This document shows positions 14,923-22,166 of a stretch of 41,215 bases of DNA, one piece after another. Location: positions 1 to 41,215 of the forward strand of contig JAZDMK010000046.1 in the NCBI GenBank assembly GCA_043800975.1, read 5' to 3'. Under the pieces are notes generated by a model. The model saw only the letters and a list, made by a program, of their open reading frames with translations. It ran no database searches and was not told the origin of the DNA. Source of the stretch: JAZDMK01 sp043800975 (lineage in GTDB: Bacteria; Bacteroidota; Bacteroidia; Bacteroidales; JAHJDW01). The position numbers and the translations under genes are program-made. Positions within the stretch are counted from its first letter, which is position 1, and every line of letters starts with the position of its first letter.

Positions 14923-15660
14923 ATGGAAAACGAAGTCACACAAATCGCCCGTAAAATAAGCAACATGGTGAAGATACGCTTTCTCATCATCACCGTTTTG
15001 TTTTCATTTGTGTTTTCATTTTCAAAAAAAGTTTTTCTTTTTTATAAAGACACCAGCGATATTTCCGAGCTGCGGATCATGGGCTGGGTTATTCTGCTGG
15101 CGGTATTATGCGAAGCTTTTGGCGTGTATCTGAAAGCACCCTTTATCGGAAGACGTTCCAAAGTGGATACGCCGATTCTGATGCTTGTCTTTCGCCTTTT
15201 CACGTATTTCTTTTTACTGATGATGGGCATGGGGCTGGCCTTTATTGATTCGAACGGTGAAATGAAAATATGGGCATTTGGCTTAGGTGTCTTCCTCAGT
15301 TTTGTGTGGTCGTTCGCTTCTTATTTTATTATTGATTCAAGAAAAAAAATAATCCTTCCGCAAAGCAGAAATTATTTGGAAACTGTTGCTGATATTCTGC
15401 TGCTTATCTACAGCTGCGTTTTCATGACATTCACCTGGGAGTTTCTTTGCACCGGCAGTTTTGGCGAATCCATTCTAGGACTCAGTGCCGATGTGGCTAA
15501 AATCATACTGCAATGCATGGCGTTCCTATTGTTTGCCATCATGTACATTGCTGCAAATTATATGCATTGGCTCGAACGATCGATGATTATTAAAACAACC
15601 TTCGATAAATTTCTGATGTTGTTTTTGCTGATGATTACCTATGTGCTGGCTATATCGTAA
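14923..15660 (+). CDS. Integral membrane protein of unknown function
   Basis: A 245-residue protein with six or seven hydrophobic segments (near 19-37, 53-71, 83-105, 110-134, 152-172, 187-209 and 222-244) and very short loops. No motif I recognise is present. The N-terminus is cytoplasm-like and charged. It has its own candidate promoter at 14890 and sits between two repeat clusters, so neighbours say nothing about function. It is probably a real gene: the start is well placed and codon use looks like that of its neighbours. Confidence 0.75.
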   Translation: MENEVTQIARKISNMVKIRFLIITVLFSFVFSFSKKVFLFYKDTSDISELRIMGWVILLAVLCEAFGVYLKAPFIGRRSKVDTPILMLVFRLFTYFFLLMMGMGLAFIDSNGEMKIWAFGLGVFLSFVWSFASYFIIDSRKKIILPQSRNYLETVADILLLIYSCVFMTFTWEFLCTGSFGESILGLSADVAKIILQCMAFLLFAIMYIAANYMHWLERSMIIKTTFDKFLMLFLLMITYVLAIS

Positions 15661-15689
15661 CGGCTGAACACTACAACAGGCCGGGTGAG

Positions 15690-15860
15690 GAGTGTATACT
15701 TATCAATGAGCGCGTAACACTTTTCAAAAAGGGGTATACACTTATCAATAGACGCTGTACACTTATCAATAGACGCGATACACTTTTAAATGAAGAGTGT
15801 ACACATATCAATAGACGCGGTACACTTATCAATAAAGAGTGTAGACTTATCAGAGAGAAT
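15690..15860. repeat. Tandem array with exact 21-bp period, eight degenerate units
   Basis: Eight units share a core like CACTTATCAATAGACG. The CACTT (or TACTT, CACAT, GACTT) anchor falls at 15697, 15718, 15739, 15760, 15781, 15802, 15823 and 15844, always 21 bp apart despite base changes in nearly every unit. The minus strand is open through the whole array as a seven-residue repeat (L-I-S-V type) in a frame of 67 codons with only a GTG start. There are no unique spacers, so it is not a CRISPR array. Confidence 0.85.
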
Positions 15861-16620
15861 ATTATCCTGCGCACAGGCCTTTTTACCTGGTGGTTATAGC
15901 TTGCACACTGGCTGTTATTCGGACTCCTTTATTGTTTTTTATTGTGTCCTCATGCTTTCGGCCTTTGGCCTCAGGTGCGCGCCGGGCCCGGCGGCGCGGG
16001 GATTCCACCTTTTCTTAAAGTATTTTTGTTTTTCCAGCGCGCATGGCAAGTTTCGCGTCGCTCCATCGACGCGACCCGCTTTCTTCGCATTACTCGCTCC
16101 CACTATCCAAGCGCAAGCTTGCTCGTGCTCTCGGCCTTTGGCCTCGGGTGCCCGAAGAAAGCAGGCAAAGAAGGTCTAGCGGCGTAAAGCCTGCTCGTGA
16201 AAACTGCAGTGCAATTTTATTCACATATTATTTATTTTCAATTGTGTTCATTAGCTCATCCGCATTCGCGGATTCGGTTCCCCGAAAAAGAACTCCTCAC
16301 TGCGTTCGTCAAACACCTTTTTCTTAGCTCGTGGCTTCCACAAAAATTGCACTTTGTTTTCTTAACTCACATTCTTTAATGCCGCATTACTAAGATGTAG
16401 TTGCTGCGCAACGATTGTTTGAGCTCCGAAGGAGCGATTTGGCTTGCTTTTGACGTACATATGAATGTGCGTTGTTTTTCAAAATATAGTTGTTGCGCAA
16501 CTTATTTCTTGGGAGGGAAAAGGAAAAAAAAAGTACAAATATTTATGGGTGTAAAATACTATGACAGGGGGTGTGAACGTTAATGTATTGAAAACCGTTA
16601 TGTGACTGACGGCTTCTTAG
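15861..16620. repeat. Non-coding repeat-rich stretch before the 320-residue gene
   Basis: No gene is supported in these 760 bp. Visible elements are a GC palindrome (15977-16000, containing GCCGGGCCCGGC), two TCGGCCTTTGGCCTC blocks (near 15958 and 16132), a 50-bp segment at 16280-16329 whose reverse complement recurs at 40322-40371, and two short inverted repeats of the type GTTGYTGCGCAAC near 16398 and 16490. Segment 16226-16280 also resembles 27262-27317. Short open frames here overlap each other and are repeat-derived. Confidence 0.75.
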
Positions 16621-16645
16621 TATTAACCAATAATTAATTTTAATT

Positions 16646-17608
16646 ATGAAAAAACTAACTGAAAACCGATTAGGGCGCATCAAGCGGGTCAAGGATCTGC
16701 TCAGCGCCAACATGCTGCATTTTGCAGCATTTCCGGCTTTGATGGACATTATTAACCTCTTCTTCGCCAAAACGGCGGAACTCTTTAGTATTCTCGGAAA
16801 GATTGAACTCAGCTTAACGGGCTATGCCAAGGACAAAGGCCACATACGCACCCGTGCAATAGACGCGACGTTGCGGCTGAGCGGAGTGATTGAATCGTAT
16901 GCGGATTCGGTGAGTAACGATGTGCTTTTTGATAAAGTGCATGCCAGTGAATCGACACTGATCCGGATACGGGATGATGAGCTAGGAATTCATTTTCAAT
17001 CGCTGCTGGAAATCGGAAATGAATATTCAGGTGACCTGATTCCATACGGGTTCCAACCTGTAGATCTTTCGAACTACAGTGCTTTGGTGACTGAGTATAA
17101 CGACTGGACGCAGAGGCCGAGTGAAGCCCGGACGCACCGGCACGAGTTGGGTGTGCAGGCTGAAGGGCTGCTGCGTGAGCTTGAAACACTGATGCGCCGC
17201 CGGATGGACGGGCCGATGTTTACACTGAATGCTACGGAACCGTTGTTTTTTGCCGAATACAAAGCTTCAAGGAGGATGATACGCACAGGCAGCCGTAAGC
17301 GGAAGACAGCCGAAGAAACTACAAGCGGATACCTTAACGTATCGGTACGCAGTGCAACGGACAACGTGATCATTGAAGGTGCGAAAGTATATGTGGACAG
17401 AGAGCTTATTGAGGAAACTGACGATGATGGCGAAACTCAGGATAAGCTACTGACAGAGGGAGTACACAGCGTAAAAGTAGAAGCCGAAGGGTATGTGACG
17501 TATGAAGGCAGTGTGAACATTGAGAAGGGTGAAGAGCTTATACATGAAGTGATTCTGGAGCTGAAGGCGGTGACGCCTGCATCGGAAGATGAAACGACTG
17601 GTGAATGA
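16646..17608 (+). CDS. Bacteroidota family protein of unknown function with C-terminal carboxypeptidase-regulatory-like domain
   Basis: A 320-residue protein without signal peptide. Residues 1-220 are mainly helical: a hydrophobic stretch near 22-58, then a block ending YADSVSNDVLF...VHASES...RIRDDELG near 88-120, and an LFFAEYKASRRMIRTGSRK motif near 200-218. I recall this arrangement from a large paralogous family in Bacteroidota with no known function. Residues about 226-308 form a beta-sandwich like CarboxypepD_reg or PEGA domains (SGYLNVSVRSA, VEAEGYVTYEGSVNIEKGE). The gene cut by the right window edge (40749) is a relative. Both follow repeat-rich spacers. Confidence 0.75.
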   Translation: MKKLTENRLGRIKRVKDLLSANMLHFAAFPALMDIINLFFAKTAELFSILGKIELSLTGYAKDKGHIRTRAIDATLRLSGVIESYADSVSNDVLFDKVHASESTLIRIRDDELGIHFQSLLEIGNEYSGDLIPYGFQPVDLSNYSALVTEYNDWTQRPSEARTHRHELGVQAEGLLRELETLMRRRMDGPMFTLNATEPLFFAEYKASRRMIRTGSRKRKTAEETTSGYLNVSVRSATDNVIIEGAKVYVDRELIEETDDDGETQDKLLTEGVHSVKVEAEGYVTYEGSVNIEKGEELIHEVILELKAVTPASEDETTGE

Positions 17609-17883
17609 TTGCCGGATGCCGGATGTCCCCCGCCTGACCGGCGGGCAGGGATGCCGGATTCAGCCGTAATCAGTGCCAGAGGCTGGAAGACTGAAGACCG
17701 AAATGGAAGCCTGACGCACAGGCCGGCGCCTTCTGGAAGATGGATGCCGGATTCAGACGTAATCAGTGCCAACGGCACGAAATATTTGTAGCACCGAAAA
17801 GGAGAGAAAACAGGAGTGCCGTCAGGTACGACATGTTATTAAGTCAGAAGACCGGAGACGGAAGACCGAAACAATAATAAAAA
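17609..17883. repeat. Second dispersed repeat block with nested 53-bp insertion
   Basis: There is no gene in the 339 bp between the stop of the preceding gene and the arylsulfotransferase-like gene. 17667-17771 copies 14694-14798 with a single mismatch. The next part of the first copy (GGTACGACATG onward) resumes at 17825, so 17772-17824 is extra here. That extra piece begins ACGGCAC and ends GTGCCGT (17772-17778, 17816-17822), and its interior TTTGTAGCACCGAA recurs at 27580-27593. A CCGCC...GGCGG inverted repeat lies near 17629-17645. Confidence 0.8.
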
Positions 17884-17914
17884 AAATCCCGGCAGATGAA
17901 ATTTGTCGGGATTT
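17884..17914. terminator. Intrinsic terminator, likely bidirectional
   Basis: AAATCCCGGCA and TGTCGGGATTT form a stem (one G-T pair) with a short AT-rich loop. A run of A on the left and T on the right allow termination from either side. It lies between the plus-strand 320-residue gene and the minus-strand arylsulfotransferase-like gene, and is nearly identical to the hairpin at 14845. Confidence 0.8.
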
Positions 17915-17947
17915 CTTATTAACGAATTAATTATGGGTACTCATTTT

Positions 17948-19675
17948 TTATTTCAATAATTCAATTTTCTTCATGATCGGTCTTGCATTTGCAGTTTGAA
18001 CAGATACATAATACATCCCGTTTGAACAGGCTGATAAATCAATTGAAAGAAGATTCTTTTGTTGCAAAATCTGGTGACCGTAAATATCATAAACCAATAT
18101 TGTGAAATCACGATTGTTTAAATAATCACTTTTTATTTCAATCGTTCCGTTTGTTGGATTCGGGAAAAGTGTGAGTGAGGCAGACAAAGCGTCTTCGGAG
18201 ATTCCAACCGGACCCACTGTTACCGTTACACTGGCTTCGTCCGAACAGCCCAGGGCCGTGTTGGTAACCGTTACTGTATACGTCGTGGTAACGGTGGGAG
18301 CATCCGTTGGGTTCGACAGTGAGGAACTAAATCCTGCAGGGCTTGATGACCATGCGTATGAATAGGTCGGACTGGTTTCTGAAGGGGAAATGCCGGCTGC
18401 AGTCAGTGTGATCGTTTGCCCGGAAGAAATATTAACGGAAGAGGCTGTCAGCGTTGCATGCGGTCCTCTCACGTGGCACTTGTCATACCGGATGGCGCTG
18501 GCCGGAGAGCCACTTACGGTTTTGTTCCAGATGCTTGTTCCTGCTGAATTGATTTCATATAAGTAGCCAGAGTTAGATAAACAGACCAACATATTCCCGT
18601 TGGGTAACTGTTGTGATGAACCATTGCTGAATGTATTTGTAGTGCTGGTATGCCTGTAGGCATATGTTGTGGGAGGCATTGCTGATCCAGGCGTATATGT
18701 GTAGGTATATCCACTATATGGAGGAACAATAATATCAACACAGGACTTTCCACCGGTACCGCCTCCATTGTTAAAACCGCATAAATAATTGGGATAATTG
18801 GGATTATCACTTGAAATCCAATGAGCATCATGAACAACATTGAAAACAGTTGTCCCTGTTACACCATAAGCATTCGGATTTCCCCAGCGATAAAGAAAGT
18901 CTCCGCCTTTTCCTGAGTTTCCGCCTGTATGACCTGCTGCTTCTGCAGTAGTTGTGCTATGGTCAATCACATAAATTTCATTCATTGTACGTGAACTGAA
19001 AGTAATCTGATCCAAAGTTTCATTATAATCTAAACCATTCATATGAACCCAGTCTTTAGCAGTGTTGTAATTAATATTCAACCATTGTGGGTTTGTTGTA
19101 AAATCTGTTACATAATGGGGCTTTGTTGAACTTGTATTCTGGCATATATGATCCCATAGTTTCCATTCCCATACAATATTTCCAGTAGTTGCACCGGTAG
19201 GTTGTACTTCAATCAGCTTCTCAGACCATATGGTAATATTTTGAGAACATCCTGCGGTAGTTGCTTCAGTTCCTGATTTTACTTCGTAGCAAGTCATCAG
19301 CACATTCCCATTCGGCATTGGATGAATGTCATGATGCAAACAATAGGTAGTTGATGAGTAAACAAAATCCCAAACAACAGTTCCGTCCCAAAGAGTTTTC
19401 TGCACTTCTCCGGTCATACCACCTCCGCTTAGAGAATTTCCTGAGCGTGCTATAGCCCTTAATAATGTATCTCCATGAAGTAAATAATGCGAAAATCCGC
19501 TCTTGGCGGTTGAACTGAAAGTCCAAGTTTTGTAAGTGGTTCCGCTTGTGTCTATGAGATAGACCGAAGAGTTATTGATGGGTGCATACAGCGTGTACAG
19601 CCCCCACTGCTGTGAACGGGCTGATAATGTCATCAGACATAATAATGTGATAAAAGCGAAGATCTGTTTTTTCAT
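17948..19675 (-). CDS. Arylsulfotransferase-like beta-propeller protein with T9SS type A sorting domain
   Basis: The ATG at 19675 (MKKQIFAF) begins a clear signal peptide ending ARSQQ; a frame open 40 codons further upstream is not credible. The mature protein has the repeated propeller motifs of the ASST family, for instance HHDIHPMPNGNVLM, a VVHDAHWIS segment and SSQQLPNGNMLV, in which conserved His residues sit in the active-site funnel. An Ig/PKD-like domain rich in Ser and Thr precedes the last 80 residues, which are a T9SS type A signal (LFPNPTNGTIEIKS ... NGMYYVSV ... KKIELLK). It is thus exported to the cell surface. The catalytic activity (sulfate transfer between phenols) is known of the family and not shown here. 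Confidence 0.85.
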   Translation of the reverse strand: MKKQIFAFITLLCLMTLSARSQQWGLYTLYAPINNSSVYLIDTSGTTYKTWTFSSTAKSGFSHYLLHGDTLLRAIARSGNSLSGGGMTGEVQKTLWDGTVVWDFVYSSTTYCLHHDIHPMPNGNVLMTCYEVKSGTEATTAGCSQNITIWSEKLIEVQPTGATTGNIVWEWKLWDHICQNTSSTKPHYVTDFTTNPQWLNINYNTAKDWVHMNGLDYNETLDQITFSSRTMNEIYVIDHSTTTAEAAGHTGGNSGKGGDFLYRWGNPNAYGVTGTTVFNVVHDAHWISSDNPNYPNYLCGFNNGGGTGGKSCVDIIVPPYSGYTYTYTPGSAMPPTTYAYRHTSTTNTFSNGSSQQLPNGNMLVCLSNSGYLYEINSAGTSIWNKTVSGSPASAIRYDKCHVRGPHATLTASSVNISSGQTITLTAAGISPSETSPTYSYAWSSSPAGFSSSLSNPTDAPTVTTTYTVTVTNTALGCSDEASVTVTVGPVGISEDALSASLTLFPNPTNGTIEIKSDYLNNRDFTILVYDIYGHQILQQKNLLSIDLSACSNGMYYVSVQTANARPIMKKIELLK

Positions 19676-19840
19676 GTTTGAAGTATTAAATTTGTGTAAA
19701 ATTAATGTCACCTCTATCTGAATCAAAATAGATTCAGCACAGAGGTTTTTTGCTTCTACAGAATTCGCAGATTTATATACGAGTTTCGAAATCATTTCAT
19801 AAAGTCCAGATAATAAATTGATTTGAATTGTAGTTATTTA

Positions 19841-19848
19841 TAACTTTG
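19841..19848 (+). promoter_or_regulatory. Bacteroidota -7 box (TAACTTTG)
   Basis: TAACTTTG fits TAnnTTTG and lies only 8 bp before the ATG at 19857, with TTG at 19818-19820 as a possible -33 element. If used, the transcript of the HMG-CoA lyase would be leaderless or nearly so. Confidence 0.5.
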
Positions 19849-19856
19849 TTTCAGAA

Positions 19857-20741
19857 ATGAGTTCTGAATCTGAAATAAAAATTACCGAATCGCCCCGCGA
19901 TGCCATGCAGGGTATGACGGCTTTTATCCCGACAGAAAAAAAAGCAGCATACATCAATGCATTGCTGCAGGCTGGTTTCGATACGATTGATTTTGGCAGT
20001 TTTGTTTCGCCCAAAGTAATTCCGCAGATGGCTGATACTGCTGAAGTGCTGGCTCGTTTGAATTTTTCATCATCTTCAACCCAACTGATGGCATTGGCTG
20101 CAAGTGCCCGTGGTATTGAAAAAGCAGCATCGCATGAAGCCATTTCAAAAATTTCATTTCCCTTTTCAGCATCTCCTGAATTTCTGAAACTCAATACAGG
20201 TTTGTCCATCGATGAAGCGCTCGACTGCATTGATGCGGGCATGGAGTTGTGCGATAAAACCCGAAAAGAATTTGTGGTATACCTCACCATGGCGTTTGGA
20301 AATCCGTATGAAGACAAATGGGATCCCGATCTGATTTGCGAACAGGTGTTTCAACTGCAGCGCATGGGAATACGCAGCATACCGCTTTCCGACATAACCG
20401 GCGAAGCAGATGAACAAAAAATTCATGATGTGTATTCCTTATTGATGCAAGAATTTGAGAAATGCGAATTCGGTTTACATCTGCACAGCGATGCACAAAC
20501 ATGGCGCACAAAACTCGATGCAGCATGGGCTTGCGGCTGTCGCTCCTTTGATACTGTATTAGGTGGTTTTGGCGGATGTCCTATGACAGGAAAAGAATTA
20601 ATGGGGAATCTAAACACACTTGATTTGTTGGGTTTTTGTAAAGAAAAAAATGCGGCTTCAGGTATAAATTTGGATTCCTTGGCCCAAGCAGTAGAAACAG
20701 GGAAATTAATTTTCGATACATACAATAAAACGCAGGAATAA
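19857..20741 (+). CDS. Hydroxymethylglutaryl-CoA lyase
   Basis: A 294-residue TIM-barrel lyase that would cleave HMG-CoA to acetyl-CoA and acetoacetate. It keeps the key family residues: SPRDAMQG at 12-19 with Arg14 and Asp15, metal-binding His208 and His210 (LHLHSD), and the active-site loop GGFGGCPMTG with Cys241. Length matches bacterial MvaB/LiuE. It lies 5.4 kb beyond the contiguous catabolic cluster, with its own candidate promoter, divergent from the arylsulfotransferase-like gene. It probably supplies the lyase step for the island, since the family member inside the island lacks the Cys. Confidence 0.9.
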   Translation: MSSESEIKITESPRDAMQGMTAFIPTEKKAAYINALLQAGFDTIDFGSFVSPKVIPQMADTAEVLARLNFSSSSTQLMALAASARGIEKAASHEAISKISFPFSASPEFLKLNTGLSIDEALDCIDAGMELCDKTRKEFVVYLTMAFGNPYEDKWDPDLICEQVFQLQRMGIRSIPLSDITGEADEQKIHDVYSLLMQEFEKCEFGLHLHSDAQTWRTKLDAAWACGCRSFDTVLGGFGGCPMTGKELMGNLNTLDLLGFCKEKNAASGINLDSLAQAVETGKLIFDTYNKTQE

Positions 20742-20817
20742 ATAAGTAAATCCACTAGGTTGTATTTATATTATTGTTCTAAATTGCATTTGCTTTTTCA
20801 CCCATCATTTCTTTTTC

Positions 20818-21786
20818 ATGAAAATTAAAAAATTCTTTCTGATAATTGTTTGCTTAATATGTTCGGGCAATGTTATCTATGCGCAGAATAAAAAGGATTC
20901 TCTGCTTGCGGTACCCGATAAGGTTTTTGGATTTTGTGTTCCTTCATTGAATGAAAACCCCGCTGGTGCAGGGTTCTTTAATCAACATTGTTTAAATATT
21001 TCAGGTTTTGCTCTATCACCGGAAATGCCCGAATATCCCTATTCAGGAGGCATTTCTTACGATGCAGCACCCTTGAAATCGAAGCGCTGGGGAATAGGAG
21101 CGGATTATTCTTATTATCGTTTCAGCAACAGAAAAATTAATTCTGGAACGCTTGCATTTTCGTATTTGAAAAAATGTAAAGAGAACAAAATGTATCTTAG
21201 GGCAGGTGTCTCCTTATCTTACATCGATCATTCCAACGATTATAAAAGCGCATACTATTTCGGGGATATGGTTGACCCCGTTTATGGATTTGTGTATGCC
21301 ACCAGCGACATGTATTATTATCATAAGGATACATCAGAGTATGCCGGTGTGTATCCGAATGCAGGTGTCTGTTTGTATGGTAAGAATTTTCTTCTGGGAA
21401 TTTCCGCAAAAAATATTTTTCAGATTTATCTGGAAGGTGATTCTGCGAAAGTGGAAAACAAACCGGGTTATCTCTCAAAACCGTCCATTCGTGAATCCTT
21501 TGCATACAGTATTGTAATTAACTCGTCATTTTCAGTCATTCCCAAATTAGACTTAAATATTTCACAACACGGGTTTACAACAATTCCAGCAGTCATGTTA
21601 TCATGGAAAAAAATGCTGATGTGTTCATTATCATACACACCGTACAGGGCGATCTATACTGGAATAGGATTTCAATGGAAAAACAGATTTATGTTTACTG
21701 CTTCATCTGGTTTTTGTCTTGATAAAGAAGTAAGAGAAGCTTTTGGACTTTCCGGTATTAATACAGGATTGCGTATTCAACTTTAA
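20818..21786 (+). CDS. PorP/SprF-like type IX secretion outer-membrane protein
   Basis: A 322-residue protein with a signal peptide (MKIKKFFLIIVCLICSG ... YAQN). The mature sequence has the ENPAGAGF motif near 44-51, then alternating amphipathic strands ending in a hydrophobic C-terminal strand, as in the PorP/SprF family of outer-membrane beta barrels. In the family, PorP/SprF-like proteins are encoded beside type B sorting-domain substrates and support their secretion or attachment. Here the next gene, 9 bp downstream, is exactly such a type B domain carried on a lipoprotein. The pair is probably co-transcribed. Confidence 0.85.
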   Translation: MKIKKFFLIIVCLICSGNVIYAQNKKDSLLAVPDKVFGFCVPSLNENPAGAGFFNQHCLNISGFALSPEMPEYPYSGGISYDAAPLKSKRWGIGADYSYYRFSNRKINSGTLAFSYLKKCKENKMYLRAGVSLSYIDHSNDYKSAYYFGDMVDPVYGFVYATSDMYYYHKDTSEYAGVYPNAGVCLYGKNFLLGISAKNIFQIYLEGDSAKVENKPGYLSKPSIRESFAYSIVINSSFSVIPKLDLNISQHGFTTIPAVMLSWKKMLMCSLSYTPYRAIYTGIGFQWKNRFMFTASSGFCLDKEVREAFGLSGINTGLRIQL

Positions 21787-21795
21787 TATTGAATC

Positions 21796-22155
21796 ATGAA
21801 AACGATATTCACATTCATTTCCATTTTGATCATTTTGATTTCTTTTAATGCATGCAGAAAAGAAACGGATCATACGAAGATTATTTATATTCCCGATATG
21901 TTCACACCCAATAATGATGGTGTCAATGATTACTTCTCTCCCAAAGGGTTTGCGCTTGATAGTATGATCAAGTTTAAAGCCCGTATTCTGAATGAAAATA
22001 ATGAACTCGTTTTTTCATCTGAGAAAACCTATGTGTGGGATGGAAAAGACAGGAACGGGAATTTCTGCATTACAGGAAATTATTTTTACTCCTTCTGGTT
22101 TCATTTTTCTGATCAGACGAAGGAAAGGTTTACGGGTGTTGTGAGATTAAATTAA
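21796..22155 (+). CDS. Lipoprotein consisting almost only of a T9SS type B (gliding-associated CHU_C) domain
   Basis: A 119-residue protein. Residues 1-20 are a lipoprotein signal with Cys20 in the FNACRK lipobox. Everything after that is the gliding-motility-associated C-terminal domain: IPDMFTPNNDGVNDYF at 32-47, the VWDGKDRNGN block near 81-90 and the strand NYFYSFWF that follows. In other proteins this domain is the C-terminal export signal of very large adhesins; here there is no passenger. It follows the PorP-like gene by 9 bp. It may act as a surface or periplasmic decoy or anchor, or as an accessory subunit with its PorP-like partner. It is convergent with the next gene. Confidence 0.88.
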   Translation: MKTIFTFISILIILISFNACRKETDHTKIIYIPDMFTPNNDGVNDYFSPKGFALDSMIKFKARILNENNELVFSSEKTYVWDGKDRNGNFCITGNYFYSFWFHFSDQTKERFTGVVRLN

Positions 22156-22166
22156 CTGCTTTTGCC

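Noticed and set aside
15690..15860. Possible CRISPR array
   Set aside because: The repeats are contiguous with no unique spacers, units are degenerate and only 21 bp long, and there are no cas genes.
15671..15874. A 67-codon minus-strand heptapeptide-repeat frame over the 21-bp array
   Set aside because: Only a GTG start, no ribosome binding site, and the frame exists because the unit is a multiple of three; kept as a repeat and as a finding, not as a gene.
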